Assembly (NCBI GenBank): GCA_017987615.1
Contig: JAGNTI010000006.1
Location: 1 to 21,056, forward strand
DNA from: Sediminibacterium sp.
Lineage (GTDB): Bacteria > Bacteroidota > Bacteroidia > Chitinophagales > Chitinophagaceae
Length of the DNA stretch: 21,056 bases
Direction: 5' to 3'
Shown here: piece after piece, positions 1-6,881 of the stretch
Numbering within the stretch: position 1 is the stretch's first letter
How the letters are laid out: each line of letters starts with the position of its first letter
Notes under the pieces: generated by a model
Database searches by the model: none
Told to the model about the DNA's origin: nothing
What the model saw: the letters and a program-made list of their open reading frames with translations, nothing else
Made by a program: the position numbers and the translations under genes

Positions 1-1285
1 ATATTAAGCTCGTACCCATTACAGTTGCAATGGTCATACCACTAATAGGGTTATTAGAAGAGCCAATGAGACCTACAATGCGTGACGATACGGTTACAAA
101 AAGTGCACCAAATAAAATCACTAGCACACCAATTAATAATTTTTGTAAAATACTTTCACCAGGCACTTGCGGCAATACAGCGATAAGTGCAACAAGTGCT
201 AAACTTCCAAAGCCCACTACTTTTAAACTCAAATCTTTTTCGGTTCTTAAAACAGCTGCAGCGCTTGGGTCTTTACTACTTTGTAAAGAGGCAAAACTTC
301 CTTTGATAGATTTAACAATCGTAGGAATGGTTTTTAATAAAGTAATGATACCGCCCGCCGTAACAGCGCCAGCACCTACTTGTCTGATATAAGCATAATA
401 AATAGCTGCCGAATAATCATTAAACTGATGCGTAACAGGATCCCATCCACCTTTTCCACCTGGTTTTGCAAGATCCATTAAGTAACCAAGTTTTACCAGT
501 TGCGCCGCAATCACATCGGCAGGTACAAGGGTTGATAAAAGCGGAATAAACACCATCCAGCTAAGTACACTACCTGCTACTAGTACCCCTGCTATTTTTG
601 GACCAATGATATAACCCACACCCATATATTCTGGTGTGATTTCACCACTTACTTTGGCAGAAGGAAAAAATTTATTGATTTGCTTGGTTGCATAATATGG
701 CGTTTCTGCAATTACATGAAATACCTTTTGCAAAATGGCGTATGCAAATGCAACGCCTAATCCCCAAAAAGCTGTTTTTGCAAAATCGCCGCCTTTTTCA
801 CCTGCTTTTAAAACGTCGCCACAAGCAGTTCCTTCGGGGTAAGGTAGGTTTTCATGTTCATTTACAATAAGCGCCTTACGAAGTGGAATCATCAGTAATG
901 TACCTAGGAGTCCACCAATAATGGCGAGAATTAAAATGGTGAGGTAATTAAAATATTCGGCACTGTCTGGTGATGATAAAAATAAAAATCCAGGAAGGGT
1001 AAATGCTACACCTGCTGCAATACTTTCACCTGCAGAACCTGTGGTTTGAATGATATTATTTTCTAGTATCGTTGTTTTTAAAAACTTGCGTCCAAGCGTA
1101 ATGGCTATTACTGCAATAGGAATAGAAGCCGATACGGTTAGTCCTGCTTTTAATGCTAAATAAACAGTGGCAGCGCCAAAAATAACACCAAATAAACTAC
1201 CTACTAAAATAGATTTAACGGTTAGTTCCTTTACATTTTCTTCAGGTGCAATAAAGGGTTTAAAAACTTTTTTTTGCTCAGACAT
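1..1285 (-). CDS. OPT-family oligopeptide transporter (3' end cut off by window edge)
   Basis: This is a polytopic inner-membrane transporter of the OPT family, whose bacterial members import oligopeptides or metal-peptide chelates. I translated the minus strand from the ATG at 1285-1283; the frame stays open to the window edge, giving 428 residues, about two thirds of the roughly 650 usual for bacterial members. The N-terminus reads MSEQKKVFKPFIAPEE and is followed by hydrophobic helices. Family motifs are visible: ENNIIQTTGSAGESIAAG, a PYPEGTACG segment after the second helix group, and SSNNPISGMT near the left edge. The gene lies 42 bases downstream of the POT transporter on the same strand, with no terminator between them, so cotranscription is likely. 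No Shine-Dalgarno sequence is present, which is normal for this phylum. The family call is secure, but the substrate cannot be read from sequence. Confidence 0.93.
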   Translation of the reverse strand, partial: MSEQKKVFKPFIAPEENVKELTVKSILVGSLFGVIFGAATVYLALKAGLTVSASIPIAVIAITLGRKFLKTTILENNIIQTTGSAGESIAAGVAFTLPGFLFLSSPDSAEYFNYLTILILAIIGGLLGTLLMIPLRKALIVNEHENLPYPEGTACGDVLKAGEKGGDFAKTAFWGLGVAFAYAILQKVFHVIAETPYYATKQINKFFPSAKVSGEITPEYMGVGYIIGPKIAGVLVAGSVLSWMVFIPLLSTLVPADVIAAQLVKLGYLMDLAKPGGKGGWDPVTHQFNDYSAAIYYAYIRQVGAGAVTAGGIITLLKTIPTIVKSIKGSFASLQSSKDPSAAAVLRTEKDLSLKVVGFGSLALVALIAVLPQVPGESILQKLLIGVLVILFGALFVTVSSRIVGLIGSSNNPISGMTIATVMGTSLI

Positions 1286-1327
1286 ATAATTGGTTTTTAA
1301 AAAAAATTTAAAATGAATGCAGATGGA

Positions 1328-2830
1328 TTAGTCCATCATGGTTTTTAATTTACGTGCAATTAAAAATAAAATAGTTGCAGCAGCGCCTGCCATAATTACA
1401 AATAAAATAAAGAAGTCATACAAATTGGTAATGGCATAGCCTGCAAAATAAGTTGTTTTACCATCTGGATATAAACTACTTAATACACCTGCAAATTTAT
1501 TAGCAAAAGCATTGGCTGTAAACCATACTGCCATTAATAAAGAAGCAAACTTAACAGGGGCTAATTTATTAAACAATGATAGGCCAATCGGGGATAAACA
1601 CAATTCGCCAAAAGTGTGCATCATATACATACCAATGAGCCAAATCATACTCACTTTAATACCAGTTCCTACTCCTTTTACGCCAGTAGCAATCCATAAA
1701 TAACCCAGCGCTAATAACATGAGACCCATGGCCATTTTAAATGGCGATGAAGGCTCACGATTTGCTTTACCTAATTTAATCCAAATCCAGGCCACCAATG
1801 GAGCAAGGGTCACAACAAAAATTGAATTTAATGACTGAAAAAAACTTGCTGGCACTACATAAAACCCTAGGTCACGCTGCGTATTTTCGGATGCAAAAAA
1901 TGTAAGTGATGCCCCGGCTTGTTCAAAGGCGCTCCAAAAAAAGATAACAAAAAAAGATACCGTAAATAACACCGCCACTTTTTTCTTTTCAAGCGCATCC
2001 AATGATGCATCGGAAAATATAATAAAGGCAATTAAAAGGATACATGCAATTAATAACCAGAATAAATAACTCACCACATTGATATCAATATACACAAGTG
2101 CGATAGTCAATAAAGAAAGTAAAAATAGAAATCCAACCATTACTGGAATTTTCAAAAAGAATTTTGGTGCATCTTTTGGAGCATCGCCAATAGAGGCGCC
2201 ATCAGCATCTACTAAATACTTTTTTTGAAAAATAATTTGTGTGATCACACTCAATAACATTGCGATTCCTCCGGCTAAAAAAGCCCACTTAAAATCTCCA
2301 TTGTTTCCTGTTTCACCAAAAAACCCACATACAATTGGACCTAATGCGCCGCCCGTATTGATACCCATGTAAAAGATCGTGTAAGCTGCATCTATTTTTG
2401 AATCCCCTTTCTTGTATAATTGGCCCACCATACTCGAAATATTGGGTTTAAAAAAACCATTTCCCGCAATCATACATCCTAAGCCTGTATAAAAAAGTGG
2501 CATCGCTAATGCCGCATTATCATAATAGTGGCCGCAAAAGAACAAAATAAATTCTCCAATGGCCATCACCAATGCCCCTGCAATGATAGACCGTTTGTTT
2601 CCCCAGTATTTATCGGCAATATATCCACCCACAAGTGGCGTCAAATAAACTAGCCCAGTATAACTTCCAAAAACCTGCGAAGCAGCATCCTGATTAAATG
2701 CCATGGCTTTTACCAAAAAAAGCACCAAAATGGCACGCATACCATAATAGTTAAATCGCTCCCACATTTCTGTGGCAAATAGTACATACAATCCTTTAGG
2801 GTGACCTTTTTGAGGAATAGTTTGATTCAT
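1328..2830 (-). CDS. POT/PTR-family proton-dependent peptide transporter
   Basis: This is a major-facilitator protein of the proton-coupled oligopeptide transporter family, which imports di- and tripeptides with protons. I place the start at the ATG at 2830, giving 500 residues. An in-frame ATG at 2884 would add 18 polar residues that do not resemble the family. Starting from MNQTIPQKGH, the protein runs directly into the POT signature EMWERFNYYG (residues 21-30), which carries the ExxER proton-coupling motif (E21, E24, R25). The second PTR signature, FYMGINTGG, follows after the fourth helix or so. Hydrophobic segments fill the rest, consistent with about 14 helices, and the C-terminus is short and basic. 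It is the first gene of a likely two-gene unit with the OPT transporter and is divergent from purD. Confidence 0.95.
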   Translation of the reverse strand: MNQTIPQKGHPKGLYVLFATEMWERFNYYGMRAILVLFLVKAMAFNQDAASQVFGSYTGLVYLTPLVGGYIADKYWGNKRSIIAGALVMAIGEFILFFCGHYYDNAALAMPLFYTGLGCMIAGNGFFKPNISSMVGQLYKKGDSKIDAAYTIFYMGINTGGALGPIVCGFFGETGNNGDFKWAFLAGGIAMLLSVITQIIFQKKYLVDADGASIGDAPKDAPKFFLKIPVMVGFLFLLSLLTIALVYIDINVVSYLFWLLIACILLIAFIIFSDASLDALEKKKVAVLFTVSFFVIFFWSAFEQAGASLTFFASENTQRDLGFYVVPASFFQSLNSIFVVTLAPLVAWIWIKLGKANREPSSPFKMAMGLMLLALGYLWIATGVKGVGTGIKVSMIWLIGMYMMHTFGELCLSPIGLSLFNKLAPVKFASLLMAVWFTANAFANKFAGVLSSLYPDGKTTYFAGYAITNLYDFFILFVIMAGAAATILFLIARKLKTMMD

Positions 2831-2869
2831 AATTGACTCGTTATCGTTGTAAACTATTGATTTTCTGGT

Positions 2870-2899
2870 GCTGTAAAATAGCAATAAAATCTTTACAGC
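2870..2899. promoter_or_regulatory. 8-bp inverted repeat in the transporter/purD divergent region (possible operator)
   Basis: GCTGTAAA at 2870-2877 is the exact reverse complement of TTTACAGC at 2892-2899, with 14 bases between. The repeat sits near the middle of the 132-base region between the divergent starts of the POT transporter (2830) and purD (2963). Half-site centres are about 22 bp apart, close to two helical turns, which would suit a dimeric regulator. It could instead form a weak hairpin in an mRNA leader. The repeat is directly visible; its function is inference. Confidence 0.4.
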
Positions 2900-2931
2900 G
2901 AACCACCCACCAAAATGAGCGACGAAATTGA

Positions 2932-2939
2932 TACTTTCG
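2932..2939 (+). promoter_or_regulatory. Possible purD -7 promoter element
   Basis: TACTTTCG resembles the Bacteroidota -7 consensus TAnnTTTG with one mismatch. It ends 23 bases before the chosen purD ATG, implying a short leader. No convincing TTTG -33 element lies 19-21 bases upstream, so support is modest. It also argues against the in-frame ATG at 2915, which lies upstream of this element. Confidence 0.35.
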
Positions 2940-2962
2940 CATCTCCAATTATACCTACTACT

Positions 2963-4252
2963 ATGAATATTTTACTCCTGGGTTCTGGCGGAAGAGAACA
3001 TGCACTTGCATGGAAAATGGCACAAAGTCATCATTGTAACGAACTATATATTGCGCCCGGAAACCCAGGCACAGCGGGCATTGGAACCAATTTAGACATT
3101 TCAGTAACCGATTTTGAAGGCATTAAAGCCGCATGCATTAACCACCAAATTGGACTGGTGGTTGTCGGACCCGAGGAGCCACTCGTAAAAGGTATTTATG
3201 ACTTTTTTGAAGCAGATCCTGCACTTAGAGAGATTATTGTAGTTGGACCATCTGCTAAAGCAGCCCAATTAGAGGGAAGCAAGGCATTTAGCAAGAAATT
3301 TATGCAGCGCCACCAAATTCCTACTGCTGCTTACGCTGAATTTACCCTAGACAACATAGAAGAAGGCAAAACATACATTGCTGCGCACACCCTTCCCATT
3401 GTACTAAAAGCCGACGGTTTAGCGGCCGGAAAGGGCGTTGTTATTGCAACCACCCACCAAGAAGCGCTTGAAACGTTTGATGAAATGCTTGTAAACAAGC
3501 AGTTTGGAGAAGCCAGCAGCCGTGTGGTGATTGAACAATTTTTGTCAGGAATAGAAGTGAGTGTTTTTGCGCTTACCAATGGTATGGACTACCAAATTAT
3601 TGGTCACGCCAAAGACTACAAACGAATAGGAGAAGGCGATACAGGCCTTAACACCGGCGGTATGGGCTGTGTGAGTCCTGTGCCATTTATGGACGATGTT
3701 TTTATGCAAAAAGTAGAAGAGCGCATCGTAAAACCTACCATTAATGGTCTTGCTGAGGAAGAACTTTGCTACCATGGCTTTGTGTTTTTTGGCCTTATGA
3801 ACGTAGAGGGAGAACCCTATGTGATCGAATACAACTGCCGTATGGGCGATCCAGAAACGGAAGTTGTGATGCCGCGCTTACAAACAGACTTAGTGGCTCT
3901 ATTTGCAGCCATGGATAATGGTACTTTAATAGACGCCAATATTAGTTACGACACTAGAAGCTGCGCCACCATTATGGCAGTTAGTGGCGGATACCCAGGT
4001 AGCTACCAAAAAAATAAGGTCATTACAGGACTTGAAGCTGATAACGATATGCCAAATACCCTAGTGTTTCAAGCCGGAACCGCACTAGGGCAAAACGCCG
4101 TTGTCACAAGCGGGGGAAGGGTTTTAGCCGTTACTGCCTATGGTGAAAATATTAGCGAAGCGGTAGTTACTGCCACCCAGCGTCTTCAAAAAATTGAATT
4201 TGAAGGCATGAATTTTAGACGCGATATTGGTTACGAATTTGAAAATAAATAA
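2963..4252 (+). CDS. purD: Phosphoribosylamine-glycine ligase (GAR synthetase)
   Basis: PurD joins glycine to 5-phosphoribosylamine using ATP, the second step of de novo purine synthesis, in the cytoplasm. From the ATG at 2963 the protein is 429 residues, the usual full length. It begins MNILLLGSGGREHALAWKM, the conserved N-terminal nucleotide-fold motif. An ATG 48 bases upstream would add 16 unrelated residues. The ATP-grasp region is complete: GSKAFSKKFM, LKADGLAAGKGVVIA and TGGMGCVSPVPF are followed by the PurD signature RMGDPETE after NVEGEPYVIEYNC. It is divergent from the peptide transporters and 93 bases upstream of mreB. Since mreB has its own candidate promoter, purD is probably a single-gene unit. 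Confidence 0.98.
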   Translation: MNILLLGSGGREHALAWKMAQSHHCNELYIAPGNPGTAGIGTNLDISVTDFEGIKAACINHQIGLVVVGPEEPLVKGIYDFFEADPALREIIVVGPSAKAAQLEGSKAFSKKFMQRHQIPTAAYAEFTLDNIEEGKTYIAAHTLPIVLKADGLAAGKGVVIATTHQEALETFDEMLVNKQFGEASSRVVIEQFLSGIEVSVFALTNGMDYQIIGHAKDYKRIGEGDTGLNTGGMGCVSPVPFMDDVFMQKVEERIVKPTINGLAEEELCYHGFVFFGLMNVEGEPYVIEYNCRMGDPETEVVMPRLQTDLVALFAAMDNGTLIDANISYDTRSCATIMAVSGGYPGSYQKNKVITGLEADNDMPNTLVFQAGTALGQNAVVTSGGRVLAVTAYGENISEAVVTATQRLQKIEFEGMNFRRDIGYEFENK

Positions 4253-4269
4253 GCAGATAAAATTCGTAA
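4231..4269. repeat. 10-bp inverted repeat spanning the purD stop codon
   Basis: TTACGAATTT (4231-4240) and AAATTCGTAA (4260-4269) are perfect reverse complements separated by 19 bases. The left arm lies in the last codons of purD and the stop at 4250-4252 is in the loop. The stem is AT-rich and no clean U-tract follows, so it is a poor intrinsic terminator. It ends nine bases before the TTTG element of the mreB promoter, so it could be a transcript boundary, an mRNA 3' end structure or a protein-binding dyad. Confidence 0.4.
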
Positions 4270-4277
4270 GAATAGAC

Positions 4278-4309
4278 TTTGTTATTTCCATTTATTTCAA
4301 GCACCTTTG
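4278..4309 (+). promoter_or_regulatory. Candidate promoter of the mreBCD-mrdA-rodA cluster
   Basis: TTTG at 4278-4281 is followed by 20 bases and then CACCTTTG at 4302-4309. This matches the Bacteroidota arrangement of TTTG near -33 and TAnnTTTG near -7, with the first T of the -7 replaced by C. Transcription would begin around 4315, giving a leader of about 30 bases before the mreB ATG. It is the only candidate in this window with both elements at good spacing. Confidence 0.5.
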
Positions 4310-4345
4310 TAGTAATACATTTACTCAAGCTTTACGCACTATACC

Positions 4346-5371
4346 ATGGGATTATTTAACTTTTTTACGCAAGAAATTGCAATGGATTTGGGTACCGCAA
4401 ATACCCTCATTATCCATAATGATGAAGTAGTGGTTAACGAGCCTTCAATCGTTGCCCTTAATCGTAATAATTTAAAGGAGGTTTTGGCAGTTGGTAAAAA
4501 GGCGCTCATGATGCACGAAAAAACGCATGAGAGCATTAGAACCATTCGTCCATTAAAAGATGGTGTAATTGCAGATTTTAACGCCGCAGAATTAATGATT
4601 CGGGAGATGATGAAAATGATCTATCCTAAAAAACCATTATTCCCTCCAAGCTGGCGTATGGTTATTTGTATTCCTTCATCTATCACCGAAGTTGAAAAAC
4701 GTGCCGTAAGAGATTCCGCAGAACAAGCAGGTGCTAAAGAAGTATATATGATTCACGAACCTATGGCAGCTGCTCTAGGTATTGGTATAGATGTTGAAGA
4801 ACCGGTAGGAAATATGATCATTGATATTGGTGGAGGTACAACTGGTATTACCGTAATTGCACTTGCAGGTATTGTGTGTGATCAAAGTATTCGTGTAGCA
4901 GGTGATGAATTTACAGCTGACATTATGGAGGCACTTCGCCGTTATCATAGTTTGTTAATTGGTGAGCGTACTGCAGAGCAAATTAAAATTAATGTAGGCG
5001 CTGCCATGAAAGATTTAGACAACCCACCAGATGATTTACCAGTAAATGGTAGAGACCTTGTTACAGGTATTCCTAAACAAATTATGGTGAGTTATCAAGA
5101 AATTGCTGAAGCACTTGATAAGAGTATTTTTAAAATTGAAGAAGCGATCTTAAAAGCCCTAGAAACCACGCCACCAGAGCTTGCTGCGGATATTTACCGC
5201 CGTGGATTATACCTTACAGGTGGTGGTGCTTTACTCCGTGGACTCGATAAAAGATTAAGTGCAAAAATTAAATTGCCTGTTCACGTTGCAGAAGATCCAC
5301 TTAAGAGTGTTGTGCGTGGTACTGGTTTAGCACTTAAAAATTATCAGCGTTTTCCGTTCATCATGCGCTAA
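4346..5371 (+). CDS. mreB: Rod-shape-determining actin homologue MreB
   Basis: MreB is the bacterial actin that forms membrane-associated filaments and directs the elongation machinery. The 341-residue product has the usual length and begins MGLFNFFTQEIAMDLGTANT. The actin-fold nucleotide site is complete: phosphate-1 loop DLGTANT (14-20), phosphate-2 loop IDIGGGTTG (159-167) and adenosine motif LTGGGALLRG (290-299). The conserved block HEPMAAALG lies at 137-145, with RVAGDEFT at 183-190. It starts the run mreB-mreC-mreD-mrdA-rodA, with only nine bases between its stop and mreC. A candidate promoter lies about 36 bases upstream. Confidence 0.98.
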   Translation: MGLFNFFTQEIAMDLGTANTLIIHNDEVVVNEPSIVALNRNNLKEVLAVGKKALMMHEKTHESIRTIRPLKDGVIADFNAAELMIREMMKMIYPKKPLFPPSWRMVICIPSSITEVEKRAVRDSAEQAGAKEVYMIHEPMAAALGIGIDVEEPVGNMIIDIGGGTTGITVIALAGIVCDQSIRVAGDEFTADIMEALRRYHSLLIGERTAEQIKINVGAAMKDLDNPPDDLPVNGRDLVTGIPKQIMVSYQEIAEALDKSIFKIEEAILKALETTPPELAADIYRRGLYLTGGGALLRGLDKRLSAKIKLPVHVAEDPLKSVVRGTGLALKNYQRFPFIMR

Positions 5372-5380
5372 TAATTTACC

Positions 5381-6235
5381 TTGAAAAATATTTTTGATTT
5401 CATTCGTAGGCATTTTACATTACTTAGCTTTTTGCTATTGCAAATTGCTTCCATTTATATGCTTACTAAAGCCAGCACTTCGCATCAAACTTTTTTTTCT
5501 GCGAAAATGAGTGATGCAACTTCAAAAATTAATGAGCGCTATTACAATATGCGTGGCTACTTTTTTTTAAGAGAAACAAATCAACAATTAGCACTTGAAA
5601 ACGCGCGTCTTTTAAATTTACTGCGTTCAAATATATCGGTACCAGATTCCAGTATACAAATTGTAACCGATTCGGTATACAAAGACTCCCTCAATAAATT
5701 TAGAAAATACAATTGGCTTCCTGCTAAAGTAATTGGCAATACCGTTTCTTTACAAACCAATTTTTTAACACTTGAACGCGGCCGTTTACAAGGTGTAAAA
5801 AAAGGTATGGCAGCAGTAAGTCCAGAAGGCATTGTTGGTGTTGTAGTAGAAGTGTCTGACAATACAAGTAAGGTAATGAGTTTACTGCACCGCAACAGTA
5901 GGGTTAGTGCCATGCTTAAAAAAGACAATAACGCGGGTAGCATCGAATGGGATGGAGCTAGTCCGTATTACCTGCTTTTACGCAACGTTTCTAAGGGAGC
6001 TAAAGTGGTAAAAGGCGACACGGTTGTTACAAGCACCTACTCGGCAAACTTCCCTCCATACCAAATTGTGGGCCAGGTAGCTGAAATAGAAGCCGACCCT
6101 TCTAGTAATTTTTATACCCTTAAAATTAAAACAGCCGTTAACTTTTTTACGGTTCAGTTTGTATACCTTGTAGAGAACCTTCGCTACCAAGAGCAATTTG
6201 ATATAGAAAACAACAATTCAAAAACACGTGAATAG
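5381..6235 (+). CDS. mreC: Rod-shape-determining protein MreC, TTG start
   Basis: MreC is a bitopic membrane protein whose periplasmic domain links MreB and MreD to PBP2 and RodA. The frame has no ATG near its 5' end. The only start preserving the family N-terminus is the TTG at 5381 (MKNIFDFIRRHF); the next in-frame ATG lies inside the transmembrane helix and would remove the cytoplasmic tail and half of the helix. Residues 12-28 form the membrane segment and about 40-83 a probable coiled coil. The beta-rich periplasmic domain follows (112-268), with motifs such as NFLTLERGRLQGVKKGM and SPEGIVGVV. At 284 residues it is full length. Its 3' end overlaps mreD by eight bases. Confidence 0.95.
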   Translation: MKNIFDFIRRHFTLLSFLLLQIASIYMLTKASTSHQTFFSAKMSDATSKINERYYNMRGYFFLRETNQQLALENARLLNLLRSNISVPDSSIQIVTDSVYKDSLNKFRKYNWLPAKVIGNTVSLQTNFLTLERGRLQGVKKGMAAVSPEGIVGVVVEVSDNTSKVMSLLHRNSRVSAMLKKDNNAGSIEWDGASPYYLLLRNVSKGAKVVKGDTVVTSTYSANFPPYQIVGQVAEIEADPSSNFYTLKIKTAVNFFTVQFVYLVENLRYQEQFDIENNNSKTRE

Positions 6236-6761
6236 CTTACTTAAAAATATCATTCGGTTTGCGCTATTTCTACTACTTCAAATTGTGGTACTCAACGAAG
6301 TGCCGCCCGTGCACCGCTTTATCATACCATACCTATATTTCTTATATATACTTTGGTTGCCGTTTTCTATGAACCGGTTTTCGCTCCTCATTGTTGCTTT
6401 TTTGTTTGGTCTTTCATTAGACTATTTTACGGGTACTACCGGGCTGCATGCCGCTCCCTGCGTGCTTATCGCTTATATCAGACCCTACCTTTTAAACCTA
6501 CTATTACCACAAGAAACCATCGAACAAAGCTACGCCGAACCAGGTGTAAATAGTATGGGATGGGCACCTTACGCGGTTTATGTAGGACTGCTAACTTTTA
6601 TCCATCACTTTTACTTGGTGCTAATCGAATGGCTTCAATTTGGAGACTTTGTATACTTTTTAGGCAAAGTGATTGGCACTACCCTTGTAAGCTTTATGAT
6701 GATTGTACTTTCCGAACTTCTTTTTTTAAGAAAAGGCAAGTACAGAACCAACGCAGCCTAG
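6228..6761 (+). CDS. mreD: Rod-shape-determining membrane protein MreD, GTG start
   Basis: MreD is a small polytopic membrane protein of the elongation complex. The 177-residue product starts with GTG at 6228 (MNSLLKNIIRF), overlapping the last eight bases of mreC in another frame, a layout that suggests translational coupling. Roughly five hydrophobic helices are visible. The conserved core LDYFTGTTGLHAAPCVLIAY follows the second helix and is the best family marker; the C-terminus LLFLRKGKYRTNAA is basic and cytoplasmic. An alternative ATG further inside would delete the first helix, so the GTG start is preferred. After the stop there is a 120-base gap before mrdA. Confidence 0.92.
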   Translation: MNSLLKNIIRFALFLLLQIVVLNEVPPVHRFIIPYLYFLYILWLPFSMNRFSLLIVAFLFGLSLDYFTGTTGLHAAPCVLIAYIRPYLLNLLLPQETIEQSYAEPGVNSMGWAPYAVYVGLLTFIHHFYLVLIEWLQFGDFVYFLGKVIGTTLVSFMMIVLSELLFLRKGKYRTNAA

Positions 6762-6847
6762 TTTCTACTGTCCACAAGTATGCATAAGTTTTTTTTGACA
6801 AAATGATGTATTGTTGGCTTTGTTGCATCAAATTTGCAGTAGATTTT

Positions 6848-6865
6848 CGTTGAATTCGTTGAATT
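6848..6865. repeat. Tandem 9-bp repeat in the mrdA leader
   Basis: CGTTGAATT occurs twice with no spacer, at 6848-6856 and 6857-6865, ending 16 bases before the mrdA ATG. The 120-base mreD-mrdA gap also holds loosely -7-like sequences (CAAATTTG at 6829-6836, TAGATTTT at 6840-6847), neither with a well-spaced TTTG upstream. The gap may hold an internal promoter, but I cannot define it. Confidence 0.4.
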
Positions 6866-6881
6866 ATTTTTCCAAGCTCCT

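Noticed and set aside
30..870. Plus-strand open frames of 120 and 60 codons at the left end
   Set aside because: They lie opposite the OPT transporter, whose minus-strand frame is open throughout and carries family motifs.
2831..2884. N-terminal extension of the POT transporter from an ATG at 2884
   Set aside because: The added 18 residues are polar and unlike the family, while the ATG at 2830 gives the expected N-terminus just before the ExxERF signature.
2915..2962. Earlier ATG for purD
   Set aside because: The extra 16 residues precede the universal MNILLLGSGGREHA start, and the candidate -7 element lies downstream of that ATG.
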